Below are positions 1 to 9,541 of a stretch of 64,000 nucleotides of DNA, piece by piece. The position numbers were made by a program, and so were the translations under genes. How positions within the stretch are numbered: position 1 is the first letter of the stretch; every line of letters starts with the position of its first letter. Origin of the DNA: Shewanella baltica. Its GTDB lineage: Bacteria; Pseudomonadota; Gammaproteobacteria; Enterobacterales; Shewanellaceae. The stretch spans positions 2,356,001 to 2,420,000 of the forward strand of contig NZ_UGYM01000002.1 of NCBI RefSeq assembly GCF_900456975.1, read 5' to 3'. Under the pieces are notes generated by a model, which was not told where the DNA came from, did not search any database, and was given only the letters and a program-made list of their open reading frames with translations.

Positions 1-530
1 CCGACGACTTGCCATTAGTGCAATGGGCGGTTGAAGATGCGCTGTACAAGTTACAAGCCTCGTTAGACGATTTATTGGATAACTTCCCTATGGGTCTTGG
101 CGGCGCATTACGCGTGGTGATGTTCCCATTCGGTCGTCCACTGAAACGCCCAAGCGATGTGTTAGATCATAAAGTCGCTAAGATTATGCAAACACCGTGT
201 GAAAGCCGTGACCGTCTAGGTAAAGGCCAGTTCTGGACCAACTCTGAGCACAATGCTGTGGGTATCCAAGAACAAACGCTACTGGACATCATTGCATCTG
301 AGCCTCTGCATGACAAAGTCTGTAAGGCGAGCGGTAAACGTCTACCCTTCATGTGGTTAGATAAAGTAGCCGCTGAAGGTAAAGCACTAGGCGTGCTGAG
401 CGACGATGAAGTTAACTTGCTAGAAAGAGCGGAAATCGGTCGTATGAAGTCAATCAACGTTGATGACTTTGACCCAGCTGAACTGCGTCCAGAAGTGGTT
501 TCTACCACTTCACAGGAACGCGCAGCGTAA
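1..530 (+). CDS. fadE: Acyl-CoA dehydrogenase FadE, C-terminal part (partial)
   Basis: Open from the left edge of the window, so the start lies outside. The visible ~175 residues match the C-terminal region of the large (~800-residue) FadE-type acyl-CoA dehydrogenases that catalyse the first, FAD-dependent step of fatty-acid beta-oxidation. I recognise the stretch FPMGLGGALRVVMFPFGRP and the following RLG/FW segment as typical of the bacterial FadE C-terminus (DUF1974 region). It ends with TAA at 528-530 and is followed directly by a rho-independent terminator. The active-site part is not in the window. Confidence 0.85.
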   Translation, partial: DDLPLVQWAVEDALYKLQASLDDLLDNFPMGLGGALRVVMFPFGRPLKRPSDVLDHKVAKIMQTPCESRDRLGKGQFWTNSEHNAVGIQEQTLLDIIASEPLHDKVCKASGKRLPFMWLDKVAAEGKALGVLSDDEVNLLERAEIGRMKSINVDDFDPAELRPEVVSTTSQERAA

Positions 531-555
531 TCCACTCAGTAAGATTTAAACCAAC

Positions 556-584
556 AAAAAGGAGGCTAATTAGCCTCCTTTTTT
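556..584 (+). terminator. Rho-independent terminator of fadE
   Basis: Hairpin AAGGAGGCTAA/TTAGCCTCCTT followed by a T run, 26 bases after the fadE stop. Confidence 0.9.
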
Positions 585-848
585 ATAACAAGTCTATCTG
601 CCTCTGTCACGAATCAACCGCTCAATATGATACAAGCTCAATCAGATAAAGCTTCACAACCAGATGACGAAAGCTATTCAGCGTTAACATAGCTTATCCT
701 TTATCCTGCAAACGATGTCGCATAACAGCTAGTACCGCGGAACTAAAATAACAATGTAATGGCGTGAAGACAGTGCCAAGCGTTGTGCTTTAAAACTAAG
801 AATACATCGTTAATACAAGCTTAAATGTACTGCGTCGTGTATCAATAC
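585..848. other. Intergenic region without recognised gene
   Basis: Lies between the fadE terminator and the convergent formamidase-like gene. I see no ORF with a ribosome binding site, no RNA gene and no clear repeat. Confidence 0.5.
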
Positions 849-2138
849 TTACTGCAAACGAGGCATAGTAAGAAGTGACTTATCAAGCTTCAAGGCAACG
901 CCCACGCTGCGCCCTGCGAGATTAGGAACAGAATAGTGAGCAGCACTACCGAGGAGAATCGCACATTCTGGCAGCGTCAATCCATAATCTTGTTGTAACC
1001 ACTGAATAAGCCCTGTTGTTGCCGAACGTAATGCCTCATCTAATGATCCCGCCTGACCTAAGACCATGATCTGATCCGGTGATTCAACACGCGGCATCGC
1101 TATCGATTTAGCCTTGATCACATCAACCGTGAATTCAACATCCATAGAGGTTTCCAAAGCATACTGCGAGGTTTCACCATCCCCTTGCAACGCATGAGCG
1201 TCGCCAAGATAGAGTAAAGCACCAGGTTGTTGCACAGGTAAATAAACAATATTGCCTTCAACTACTTCGTTAAAGTCCATGTTGCCTCCAAAGCGTCCGG
1301 TATCACCCGTAGATACGGGCGCAGAACCAAAACCTGGTGCAACAGCCAGCCCACCTAGCATAGGCCGTACTTTAATTGTGTAGTCTTTTAAATGTTCAGT
1401 TGGCGTTTCCAAGCTCGCCACTCCACGCTCTCTGTCCAATTTCCAGCGCACAGGCTTTCCAAGTTCGTCCGCTTGAGTCGCAAAACGTGCCCCCAATGCT
1501 CGCCCTACTATCGCATCCAAGCTATCAGCATAATCTCGATTCAATCTAAGTCGATTTATCCGTATGACCAGCGTATCCCCTGGCGTTGCGGTGGCAATAA
1601 AGAAAGGGCCAGTTTGTGGATTTCCAAATAGAGCCTTAGTGACGCCGTGCTCATCGACCCCACCCGAGTCAATCGTTTTTGTTTGTACTGTATCCCCAGG
1701 CCAAATCGTGAGGACGGGTGTGCGATGAGGATCAAATAGATAGGAATAGTTTGTCGGCATGAATTCATAACGCCGCGGTTGGCCTTCTGGACGCGTGGCT
1801 ATTTTCCGTGCCGAAAAGGCATGTTTCACCCGAACATTTGGATGATTGGTATCAGGAAAATCGGCAATACCTTCAATGGTATTATCCTGCATCTTGCCCT
1901 CATAGTGATAGACCGCGCCATTCGCATCTGTGCTTTCAAAGGTAAGACTTGTACCTTGGCGATGTCCGCTCAGCTTGTCACCGTCTATATCGCCACTGAG
2001 ATTGTCACCCTTGGATGTTAATGTCAGTGTGCCATATACAGGATTACCCCAGAGATCCGCTGTCAGTAGCCATTGTTCAGCTGCGTGCGCCTGACCAAAC
2101 ACCAGACTCAAGCACATGAGTGTGGAACATTTCAACAT
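849..2138 (-). CDS. Acetamidase/formamidase family protein, exported
   Basis: Resembles the FmdA/AmdA acetamidase-formamidase family (amide hydrolysis to ammonia and a carboxylate). Recognisable family blocks are the N-terminal HRTPVLTIWPGDTV segment, the GGNMD block near residue 300 and the GDAHALQGDGE block, which hold conserved acidic and His residues of this fold. I chose the ATG at 2138 rather than the longer ORF start at 2192: a GGAG ribosome binding site lies 7 bases upstream, and the new N-terminus is a good signal peptide (MLKCSTLMCLSLVFGQAHA). About 429 residues. An exported location is inferred from the signal peptide, and the true substrate is unknown. Confidence 0.8.
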   Translation of the reverse strand: MLKCSTLMCLSLVFGQAHAAEQWLLTADLWGNPVYGTLTLTSKGDNLSGDIDGDKLSGHRQGTSLTFESTDANGAVYHYEGKMQDNTIEGIADFPDTNHPNVRVKHAFSARKIATRPEGQPRRYEFMPTNYSYLFDPHRTPVLTIWPGDTVQTKTIDSGGVDEHGVTKALFGNPQTGPFFIATATPGDTLVIRINRLRLNRDYADSLDAIVGRALGARFATQADELGKPVRWKLDRERGVASLETPTEHLKDYTIKVRPMLGGLAVAPGFGSAPVSTGDTGRFGGNMDFNEVVEGNIVYLPVQQPGALLYLGDAHALQGDGETSQYALETSMDVEFTVDVIKAKSIAMPRVESPDQIMVLGQAGSLDEALRSATTGLIQWLQQDYGLTLPECAILLGSAAHYSVPNLAGRSVGVALKLDKSLLTMPRLQ

Positions 2139-2230
2139 CGGTATTCTCCAGTTTAACTTGCGAATATGAGAGTGAGTTTGTCGTATCAACAAGATAAAAC
2201 ATGGCTGTGATACCTTATGACATGCTCAAG

Positions 2231-4213
2231 TTAACTCTTTATCATGTTATCCACCACACCCTTGTCAGCTTCGTCATTTATTACAGCGTTAGCGTCTGAT
2301 TTCTCAAGCCTTAATTGCTCAGCCACCTCTTCCGCTTTTGCCTTTGCTAAAGCGGCTTCTGCGGCGGATTTCTCTTGGGCTTCCTGTGCTTCTCGCTCTG
2401 CAATCGCTTGCTGTACTTTGGCTTCTTCTAAGGCTTCAATCGGCAACAAGCTAATCAGCTCAATACCATTCGGGAACACAGTATCATTACCTGATACTAC
2501 GACGACCTTACCTTCCTTGGTTAAATAAACCAATGGCATAGCCGTTTCACCGTAACGCTTACGGAAATGCTCAAAGCTGAAGTTTTCGGTTAAATTGGTC
2601 ACTTTAAGTTGAGCGCCTCTCGCCATCAGGCTTGCAATCTTGGCATAGGACACGGCATCACCAAACAGACATAAGCGCTGCTTATAAGTTTCAGAGAGCT
2701 GGTGGCGCGCACTGCCCACTTCGGTATTATTTAAGCCAAAGACCTTCTTAGTGCCAAAGAAATCTTGAAAATGGAAACTCACTAGAGGGTTTAATTGTCG
2801 ATAAGGCGAAATGATCAACACGCGGCCAATCCCAGTTAAATCCATATAGGTTTCAGCATGTTCAGATGCGGGATTGCCAAAATACACCGGGATATTATCC
2901 ATACGTGCTAGGCGAATATTATCCCAGTTATTATCAGCCAATAGCACTTTGACATCCTTGGCTTTTAAGATTTTCGCTAACTCACGGGAAAATTTAGAAG
3001 CACCGAAAATCAATAAACCTTGGGCAGAATCGGCTTTGACACCGAGGAATCGCGCCCAACGTCCCGCGGTTAAACTTTGGATAACGACCGTGCCGATAAT
3101 AATTAAAAACACTAAGGGCACAATCGCATCGGCGCCTTGCACATTGTTGGCTTCTAACTTAATCGCAAACAATGACGATACCGCCGCAGCGACTATGCCT
3201 CGCGGCGCAATCCAGCATAAAAACCATTTATCGGCCCTCGACAAAGAGGTGCCGACACCAGAAACCCAAATACTCAGCGGCCGAGCTAACAACATAGTGA
3301 CCGCTAAAACGCCTAGTCCGCCCCAACCTAAGTCGAGCATGGCATTAGAATCTAATCGCGCCGCCAATAAAATAAACAATGCCGAAATCAGTAGTACGGT
3401 TAAGGTCTCTTTAAACTCAAGGATTTCAGCAATATCCACACCGCGCATATTGGCAAGCCAAATGCCCATAACGGTCACAGTCAGTAGACCCGACTCTTCC
3501 TGTAATAGGTTCGAACCGACAAAGATGCCGAGCATTAAGGTTAAGACTGCGGTATTGCGCAAATAATGTGGCAACAGGTTGCGTCTTAATATTTGCCCAG
3601 TGAGGTAACCTGCTGCCGCTCCAAGCCCTAATCCTAGAGAAAGCATTGAACCTAGGGCATAAAGCACATGCGTTGTCTGATCGCCTGAAACTGTAATATA
3701 TTCAAAAACTAATACTGCGAGCAGCGCGCCTATGGGGTCAATGACTATGCCTTCCCAGCGTAAAATACTCGCCAATTGGGATTTTGGGCGCACACTTCTG
3801 AGCATAGGCACGATAACCGTCGGTCCCGTGACCACCACTAATGCACCAAAGAGGAGTGCAATTTCCCAACTAAAATCGAGTAAATAAAAGGTGGCCGTGC
3901 TGATACAAGCCCAAGTGATCACTGTCCCTATGGTCACAAGATGCGTCACCATACGGCCATGATCTTTGATTTCTTTAAAGTTGAGAGTCAATGCGCCTTC
4001 AAACAAAATCACGGCAACCCCGAGAGAAATGATCGGAAAGAGTAAATTGCCAAAAATAGCATCGGGATTGAGGAAGCCAAGTCCGGGGCCGAGGGTGAGT
4101 CCACAGAGCAGTAAGGGCAAAATCGCCGGTAACCGCAATTTCCAACCAAGCCATTGACAAAAAAGCGATAACACCCCAATCAGCGCTAACATACCCGTGA
4201 TTTGTTCAACCAT
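2231..4213 (-). CDS. CPA1-type cation:proton antiporter with C-terminal TrkA-N domain
   Basis: About 660 residues. The first ~390 are a run of about 12 hydrophobic segments typical of Na+/H+ exchangers, with an ND-type region (GIVIDPIGALLAV) around residue 150-165. A Rossmann-like TrkA-N (RCK) segment follows (LLIFGASKFSRELAKILKAK, ~400-420), then a charged Ala/Glu/Lys-rich tail (~570-650) likely to be helical. The fold suggests monovalent cation efflux gated by a cytosolic nucleotide-binding domain. The start at 4213 is preferred over 4240 because AAAGGA lies 6 bases upstream of MVEQITG. Ion specificity cannot be read from sequence. Confidence 0.85.
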   Translation of the reverse strand: MVEQITGMLALIGVLSLFCQWLGWKLRLPAILPLLLCGLTLGPGLGFLNPDAIFGNLLFPIISLGVAVILFEGALTLNFKEIKDHGRMVTHLVTIGTVITWACISTATFYLLDFSWEIALLFGALVVVTGPTVIVPMLRSVRPKSQLASILRWEGIVIDPIGALLAVLVFEYITVSGDQTTHVLYALGSMLSLGLGLGAAAGYLTGQILRRNLLPHYLRNTAVLTLMLGIFVGSNLLQEESGLLTVTVMGIWLANMRGVDIAEILEFKETLTVLLISALFILLAARLDSNAMLDLGWGGLGVLAVTMLLARPLSIWVSGVGTSLSRADKWFLCWIAPRGIVAAAVSSLFAIKLEANNVQGADAIVPLVFLIIIGTVVIQSLTAGRWARFLGVKADSAQGLLIFGASKFSRELAKILKAKDVKVLLADNNWDNIRLARMDNIPVYFGNPASEHAETYMDLTGIGRVLIISPYRQLNPLVSFHFQDFFGTKKVFGLNNTEVGSARHQLSETYKQRLCLFGDAVSYAKIASLMARGAQLKVTNLTENFSFEHFRKRYGETAMPLVYLTKEGKVVVVSGNDTVFPNGIELISLLPIEALEEAKVQQAIAEREAQEAQEKSAAEAALAKAKAEEVAEQLRLEKSDANAVINDEADKGVVDNMIKS

Positions 4214-4449
4214 AAAAAATCCTTTAGGTGAGAAAAACAATGAGCTCGCATTATCTTTAATGAAATAGATGACATGAGCATGATAATGGCTCGGGAATTA
4301 TCTATTTCGCTTAACAATAGCAGCAAATGCATAAACGCTATAAAGTTTATCGAAGACTGCATGGCCTAAGTGAAACCAAGGCGCAACAGCGATGGACTGC
4401 AAGCTGCAGCGATTTTACGAAGCAATTATTTGATGAAAAAGATAGAAAT

Positions 4450-4481
4450 AAAAAGGCCTTACATTGCTGTAAGGCCTTTTT
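4450..4481. terminator. Terminator downstream of tRNA-Asp
   Basis: Perfect stem AAAAAGGCCTTACA / TGTAAGGCCTTTTT with a TTGC loop just 3' of the tRNA on the minus strand. It has A/T tracts on both sides, so it can work in both directions. Confidence 0.85.
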
Positions 4482-4488
4482 ATTGATT

Positions 4489-4565
4489 TGGCGGAGCGGA
4501 CGGGACTCGAACCCGCGACCCCCGGCGTGACAGGCCGGTATTCTAACCAACTGAACTACCGCTCC
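4489..4565 (-). tRNA. tRNA-Asp (GTC), CCA encoded
   Basis: The minus strand folds into a standard cloverleaf. The acceptor stem is GGAGCGG/CCGCTCC with discriminator G and encoded CCA. The D-arm is AGTTCAGTTGGTTAGA, the anticodon loop CTGTCAC has anticodon GTC, and the T-arm contains GGTTCGAGTCC. Length is 77 nt. Confidence 0.97.
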
Positions 4566-4587
4566 AAATTCTTCCATATCCGACATC

Positions 4588-4643
4588 TGACGAGTTTTAA
4601 ACCCGCTAGCACCAGCGTGACAGGCCGCTGAAGCTAAAACAGC
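4588..4643 (-). pseudogene. Decayed tRNA-Asp remnant
   Basis: On the minus strand, about 20 bases upstream of the intact tRNA-Asp, a stretch retains the CGGCCTGTCACGC anticodon arm and a GCGGGTTTAAAACTCG T-arm-like segment of tRNA-Asp, with many substitutions and lost acceptor pairing. It looks like a tandem tRNA-Asp copy that decayed. Confidence 0.7.
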
Positions 4644-4699
4644 CATAACGATAATTCAACTGACTTATCAAGGCTTCTGCTTAAGATGCGAAGAATAAT

Positions 4700-4733
4700 A
4701 CGGTTGAGCCCTGCGGGCGTCAACCGTTTTTTT
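4700..4733. terminator. Hairpin with T run between tRNA-Asp region and TIGR03503 gene
   Basis: Stem ACGGTTGA / TCAACCGT enclosing a GCCCTGCGGGC hairpin, followed on the plus strand by TTTTTTT. No plus-strand gene ends here. It may separate the minus-strand TIGR03503-like gene from the tRNA locus. Confidence 0.55.
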
Positions 4734-4853
4734 ACTTAGATTTATCATTTGATTAAAAAAAAACCAAATCAATTTCCGACCTTGATTTATGTGCCAAATA
4801 TTGCTCTACGCCCTAGTTCAAAGTCATAACTCAAACACATCAGCGATACTTGG

Positions 4854-6227
4854 CTAACGGTCTTTATCCGCCTCATCTGGCATAGTGAGATCGATTTCAT
4901 CTAATGACGGCGCAGCAGCTGGATTCGCCGATGCTTCTTCCAATAAACGTGACTCAGCGGCAGCTAAGGCCTGTGCTAGACTTTGGCGTTTACGCCACAC
5001 AATTAATCCCACCACGCCCAAGACTAATAAGATAGTGTTGATTGTGATGATCCAAAACATGGCATCTTTCTTTGCAAGTTCTTCTTCCTCTGCCGCTTTT
5101 TGTGCAGCAACAGCAGCTAACTCTTCGGCGCTCGGCGGTGGCTCTGGTGGCTGAATTAAGTTGAAAAATAGCTCAGGTAAATCCAGCACAATCTCTCGAC
5201 CAGTAATCGTTGTCGTTGCTACAAAACCTTTAATACGATAACTACCAAACTCAGTCACAGTCGGTAAATCTAGTTCAGAGTCCGGCTCAGTAAGGCCATT
5301 CACCGTTAAAGGCAGTTGTAAGCCAGCAGGGCCCACCAACTCAAAGGAAAAATGCGTTTCAGCCAGTTGCAGCACAGCACTATCGACGTGCAGCATGATT
5401 TTCCACTGCCCCGTTAACGGATCGTCTGGGGTAATGACTTCTAAATTAATTGGCCGCGGCGATAATCTAAACGGAAATGAAATCTGCCGCTCAAACACGT
5501 TGTTGCGTGCTTGCACCACAAACTCATAATCCCCCCAAGGCTGCTTTACATTGATATTGCTGGTAAATACACCATCATCGGGTTTTTCATCATAATCTTC
5601 ACCATTGTCTTTGTAGGAACCGACAATAATGTCACCCGCGGCAAAATTCTCATCGCCGGCCCTGTGCTTACTCACAAAATGAGCCGTCCATTCCACCAGA
5701 AAGTCGAGTCCTGGCATGCGCACACGCTGAGCATCCCCCATCAACTGGGCGACAATTTTCACTTGCTCACCTTGGAATATCGGCTGCGGCAAAGGCTGAA
5801 CTTCGATTTCGAGTTTAGAGAGTTTGTTGAGGGTCGAACCAGGGACGACTTTACCCACCAACTGCCAAGGTCCAGGCATAGGCGACTCAATGTAAATAAT
5901 ATCGCCGGTAATGCCATCGACCCACTTGACGGTTTCGGGATGGCGATTGGCGTACCATTTACTGCCATCGGGCAACACAATGACTACCGGTGCAGAACCG
6001 TATTCACGCTCCACTAACAGCGTCATGTTATCGACCATATGGTCGATGCGAAAACGGTTCTTAAGCTCAGAAGCCGTCTCCAATCCTATAATCGGCGCGG
6101 CCTTGGGCGGCTTGACGACTTTTTTAGCGGTTTCAGCCTCGGCGGCCAATACAGACGTCACACTGGCAAACAGCGTAGTGACAACAAGGCAAAGCGCTAA
6201 AATGGGTTTATGGCGCGACATCGGCAT
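4854..6227 (-). CDS. TIGR03503-like conserved membrane-anchored protein
   Basis: 457 residues. There is an N-terminal signal peptide (residues 1-28), a long beta-rich extracytoplasmic part containing an NGEDYDEKPDDGVF segment, a Pro-rich linker with an E/A-rich helix (~375-395), one C-terminal transmembrane helix (ITINTILLVLGVVGLIVW) and a short cytoplasmic tail. The layout and context match the gammaproteobacterial family I know as TIGR03503, of unknown function. It starts 10 bases after the dnaQ stop on the same strand, so the two are probably cotranscribed. A second Met at residue 3 is an alternative start. Confidence 0.65.
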   Translation of the reverse strand: MPMSRHKPILALCLVVTTLFASVTSVLAAEAETAKKVVKPPKAAPIIGLETASELKNRFRIDHMVDNMTLLVEREYGSAPVVIVLPDGSKWYANRHPETVKWVDGITGDIIYIESPMPGPWQLVGKVVPGSTLNKLSKLEIEVQPLPQPIFQGEQVKIVAQLMGDAQRVRMPGLDFLVEWTAHFVSKHRAGDENFAAGDIIVGSYKDNGEDYDEKPDDGVFTSNINVKQPWGDYEFVVQARNNVFERQISFPFRLSPRPINLEVITPDDPLTGQWKIMLHVDSAVLQLAETHFSFELVGPAGLQLPLTVNGLTEPDSELDLPTVTEFGSYRIKGFVATTTITGREIVLDLPELFFNLIQPPEPPPSAEELAAVAAQKAAEEEELAKKDAMFWIITINTILLVLGVVGLIVWRKRQSLAQALAAAESRLLEEASANPAAAPSLDEIDLTMPDEADKDR

Positions 6228-6237
6228 AGTGATTTTT

Positions 6238-6966
6238 CTATCCTCTCCAGAGGCATTTGCCTGATTTTGCGACTAAATCAAGGCGTTGTTCATGCATAGT
6301 CAATTCATCGGCCGATGCGCCGATCACTTTAAGGTTAAGTGATTGCGGATCAAAACGTTGAATACCACCCGCTTCCTGCCCCGCTTCCTCGTTGGACAAA
6401 TTAAACTTTGTCTGCCCGCCGGTCATGATCAGATAAACATCGGCGAGGATCTCAGCATCGAGCAAAGCACCGTGATATTCGCGGCGCGACGTATCCACGC
6501 CATAACGCTTACAGAGGGCGTCAAGGTTGTTTTTCTGACCAGGATGCAAGAACTTAGCGATGACTAAGGTATCGAGGATCTGACAAATATCAGCGGTTTT
6601 TGGTCCACGCGGCTGCAACAGTGAAAACTCATGATCCATGAAGCTCACGTCGAAGTTCGCGTTATGGGCGACGATTTCAGCGCCGTCGATAAAGTTGATA
6701 AATTCTTGAGCAACTTGATGAAAACGCGGCTCTTTGGAAACGCGCTCATCGGTAATACCGTGAACGGCAATGGCTTCAGGATCGATGGCTTGACCTGGAT
6801 TGATATATTGGTGGTAATAACGCCCCGTCAAACGACGGTTCACCACTTCCACACAACCAATCTCGATGATCCTATGGCCTAAATAAATGGCGCCGCTGCC
6901 CTGGTTCATACCTGTGGTTTCGGTATCCAAAATAACCTGACGGCTAGCGTTAGAGATAATATTCAT
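6238..6966 (-). CDS. dnaQ: DNA polymerase III epsilon subunit (proofreading 3'-5' exonuclease)
   Basis: 242 residues, the usual DnaQ length. It carries the DEDDh motifs: Exo I DTETTG (residues 15-20), Exo II HNANFD (~98-103), and Exo [11 protein letters not shown] with catalytic His and Asp. The C-terminus is the alpha-binding tail. It is divergent from rnhA with a short shared promoter region, the same arrangement as in E. coli. Confidence 0.96.
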
Positions 6967-7037
6967 TTTTTTTATGCGCTTCTTATGACAATTTTTGGTT
7001 ATACTCGGCCGAAATTCCCGGCTATGGTAACAATTTG

Positions 7038-7508
7038 ATGACTGAACTAAAACTGATCCACATCTTCACCGACGGCTCTTGCTTAGGCAATCCCGGTCCT
7101 GGCGGCTATGGCATTGTAATGAATTATAAAGGCCATACAAAGGAGATGTCCGACGGTTTTGCGCTCACGACCAATAATCGCATGGAGTTATTAGCCCCGA
7201 TCATCGCGTTAGAAAGCTTAAAAGAGCCTTGCCAAGTCGTACTCACCAGCGACAGCCAATATATGCGCCAAGGCATAATGACGTGGATCCATGGCTGGAA
7301 GAAAAAAGGTTGGATGACATCAAACCGTACCCCAGTGAAAAACGTTGACCTGTGGAAACGTTTAGATAAAGCCTCACAGATGCACACCATCGACTGGCAA
7401 TGGGTTAAAGGTCACGCGGGCCACGCTGAAAACGAACGTTGCGATGTATTAGCTCGCACCGCGGCAGAATCAAAACCGACCCAACCCGACTTAGGCTACC
7501 AGCCTTAA
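7038..7508 (+). CDS. rnhA: Ribonuclease HI
   Basis: 156 residues. The RNase H catalytic carboxylates are visible: D in [15 protein letters not shown] in MELLAPI, D in SDSQY, and the C-terminal D in [11 protein letters not shown]. It degrades the RNA strand of RNA-DNA hybrids. The ATG at 7038 is used rather than the TTG codon directly before it. Confidence 0.96.
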
Positions 7509-7588
7509 CTCTGTGGCCCTTACTTAAACTAGCTAAGTTTGAACAGCCAAAGTTCATACAAGCTAATTCGAAAAAGTAAGTTCGATGC

Positions 7589-7621
7589 CATCACGCCTAA
7601 GCTAAACACTTAGGCGTGATG
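7589..7621. terminator. Bidirectional terminator between rnhA and the LysR gene
   Basis: 13-bp perfect stem CATCACGCCTAAG / CTTAGGCGTGATG with a 7-base loop, midway between two convergent genes. Confidence 0.85.
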
Positions 7622-7677
7622 ATTTATTTCACTATTCATCTCACCGTAAACCCACAGTTCAAATTAACCGCTTAAGC

Positions 7678-8616
7678 TCACTGCATATGGCCATTGCTAT
7701 CAAACTGCTTATTTGGTTCCACGCCTGCGATATTGAAAAAATTCTCACAGAACTGCACAAAAGCTTGGCCAAGGGATGTCGCCTGACGGCTCTTATGGGT
7801 GATGCGATAAAACTGCCGCTCCAGCACTAATCCCTCAATCGTGACTAACGCCAACTCTTTGCGGCTGATTTCTTTCTCCAGTGCCAGCTCAGATAACACC
7901 CCAAGCCCAGCACCTTGTTTCACCGCCAGTTTAATCGCATCCGGCGTAGTAAAGCAGAATTTGGCTTCTGGCTGCATATCCAACTCATTGGCGGCATTGA
8001 CAAAATACTCACGAGTGCCCGAGCCTTCTTCGCGTAACACCCATGACTGGCCTCTCACTTGCGCCGGTTTAACCACTTTCCCCGCCAGAGGATGCGCCGG
8101 ATGACAAAACACCAGCAGCCTATCCTTATGCCAAGCTTCAACACTCAAGCGATTATCGGTGCAATGACCTTCAATAAAGCCCATTTCAGAGCGGAACTGC
8201 GCAACCGCTTGGATCACATCTTGAGTATTTGTGATCGCCACATCCACATGGGTTTGAGTGTGCTGCTGACAAAATGCCACTGCGGCTTTCGCCATCAGAT
8301 AGTTACCAATGGTCGAACTGGCACTGATACTTAAACGCCCAACCAAATCGCCACCATGATAGGTAAATGCCTGCTCAATTTGCTCGACACGGTGCAATAA
8401 ATCCGTCGCCAGTGGCAACAATAAATTGCCCTGCGAGTTCAGCTGTAATCGATTGCCAATGCGCTCGAAGAGGCGGGCATTAAGCTGTTTTTCTAACTCA
8501 GCCAAGGCCATAGAAGTGGCCGGTGGTGATAAATTAACTTGCTCCGCCGCCTTTGCGACTTGGCCACTACGAGCCACAGCCTCAAATACCGCCAATTGTC
8601 TTAAGGTGATCCGCAT
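7678..8616 (-). CDS. LysR-family transcriptional regulator, YeiE-like
   Basis: 312 residues. N-terminal winged HTH (LRQLAVFEAVARSGQVAKAAE, ~5-60) and a C-terminal effector domain. The effector domain shares with E. coli YeiE the segments SSTIGNYLMAKA, MGFIEG and WVLREEGSGTREYF, which is why I place it in that branch. It probably regulates a nearby or divergent target, but the adjacent upstream gene (yafS-like) is on the same strand. The ligand is unknown. Confidence 0.85.
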   Translation of the reverse strand: MRITLRQLAVFEAVARSGQVAKAAEQVNLSPPATSMALAELEKQLNARLFERIGNRLQLNSQGNLLLPLATDLLHRVEQIEQAFTYHGGDLVGRLSISASSTIGNYLMAKAAVAFCQQHTQTHVDVAITNTQDVIQAVAQFRSEMGFIEGHCTDNRLSVEAWHKDRLLVFCHPAHPLAGKVVKPAQVRGQSWVLREEGSGTREYFVNAANELDMQPEAKFCFTTPDAIKLAVKQGAGLGVLSELALEKEISRKELALVTIEGLVLERQFYRITHKSRQATSLGQAFVQFCENFFNIAGVEPNKQFDSNGHMQ

Positions 8617-8649
8617 ATTAAAACCTGTACTTAAAAAGGAAATGGCTTA

Positions 8650-9387
8650 TCAGTTTTCCGAATGCTCTGATAAATGCCCTGAACGTCCCGCGGTCGGTGC
8701 CGTGGTCCAATTCGTTTGCCGCACCTTACGTTTATCGCGAATAGGCGTGAGTGGCGACTCAAGCTTACGCGCCACAATCAAATACAAACTGCCCGCACTA
8801 GGAAGCCATGACGCTAAACTCTGTTGAAAAAATGTGCCTTGGTTGAAATCACCCATTAGGGGGTGATAGACCAAACGCTCATCGCCCACCACTTGATAAC
8901 CTAATAAACCTAACCAATCTCGCACCCTTGATGGCATAAAAAAGCGGCCATTCCATGGGAGACAATCCTGATACTTAGGCCATAACTTACCCAAAAATAC
9001 TGGACTCAAGGGATTAAAACCGACGATAAAAAGATAGCCTCCAGCGATGAGTACCCGATCGGTTTCACGAAGAATACGGTAAGGATCGGGTTCAAATTCG
9101 AGCAAGAGACTCATGACGATCGCATCTATCGCCGCATTCTGCAGAGGTAAATGGCAAAAATCGCCTTCAATCGAAGCGCCTTTGGATGGCGAGAGTGAAA
9201 AATGATGGGCGACTGGCGATGCCATGCTCGACAATTCGGCAGTCAAAGGCCCTAACTTTAATAAATGATAACCAAAGACTCTTGGCCACCAATCTTCAAG
9301 TTGTTTAGCAACGGCGTGTTGCAACGCCTCACCATTGGGTAAGTCGCTCCATTGTTCGGGTTTGAGCTCAGTACTAAAATGCGACAC
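8650..9387 (-). CDS. yafS: SAM-dependent methyltransferase, YafS-like
   Basis: 245 residues. Class I methyltransferase of the Methyltransf_11 type: an acidic strand end and IEGDFCHLPLQ, followed by AIVMSLLLEFEPDPYRILRETDRVLIAGGYLFIVGFNP. The glycine-rich motif I is weak. The order yafS / gloB (divergent) beside rnhA-dnaQ matches the E. coli neighbourhood and supports the name. Substrate unknown. Confidence 0.8.
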   Translation of the reverse strand: MSHFSTELKPEQWSDLPNGEALQHAVAKQLEDWWPRVFGYHLLKLGPLTAELSSMASPVAHHFSLSPSKGASIEGDFCHLPLQNAAIDAIVMSLLLEFEPDPYRILRETDRVLIAGGYLFIVGFNPLSPVFLGKLWPKYQDCLPWNGRFFMPSRVRDWLGLLGYQVVGDERLVYHPLMGDFNQGTFFQQSLASWLPSAGSLYLIVARKLESPLTPIRDKRKVRQTNWTTAPTAGRSGHLSEHSEN

Positions 9388-9541
9388 AGAGTTCCTCCGT
9401 TAGCTTGGTAGACAAGTATCCAATTGGGTCAAAGATTACTGCCATTTAGCCATGGGGCAAAAGCGGCAAAGGTCGCCAAGGGCCGTTCACTCATGGATAA
9501 TACCTTTATCTTCGAATTGAAATACAGACATAGGCGGTTCT

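Noticed and set aside
2874..3566. 230-residue ORF antisense to the antiporter gene
   Set aside because: Shadow of the real antiporter frame, which has clear membrane helices and a ribosome binding site.
4327..4646. Short ORFs over the tRNA-Asp region on both strands
   Set aside because: They read through the tRNA and its terminator; not genes.
6967..7037. rnhA/dnaQ divergent promoter boxes
   Set aside because: A TATACT lies at 7000-7005 but no -35 at proper spacing; not called.
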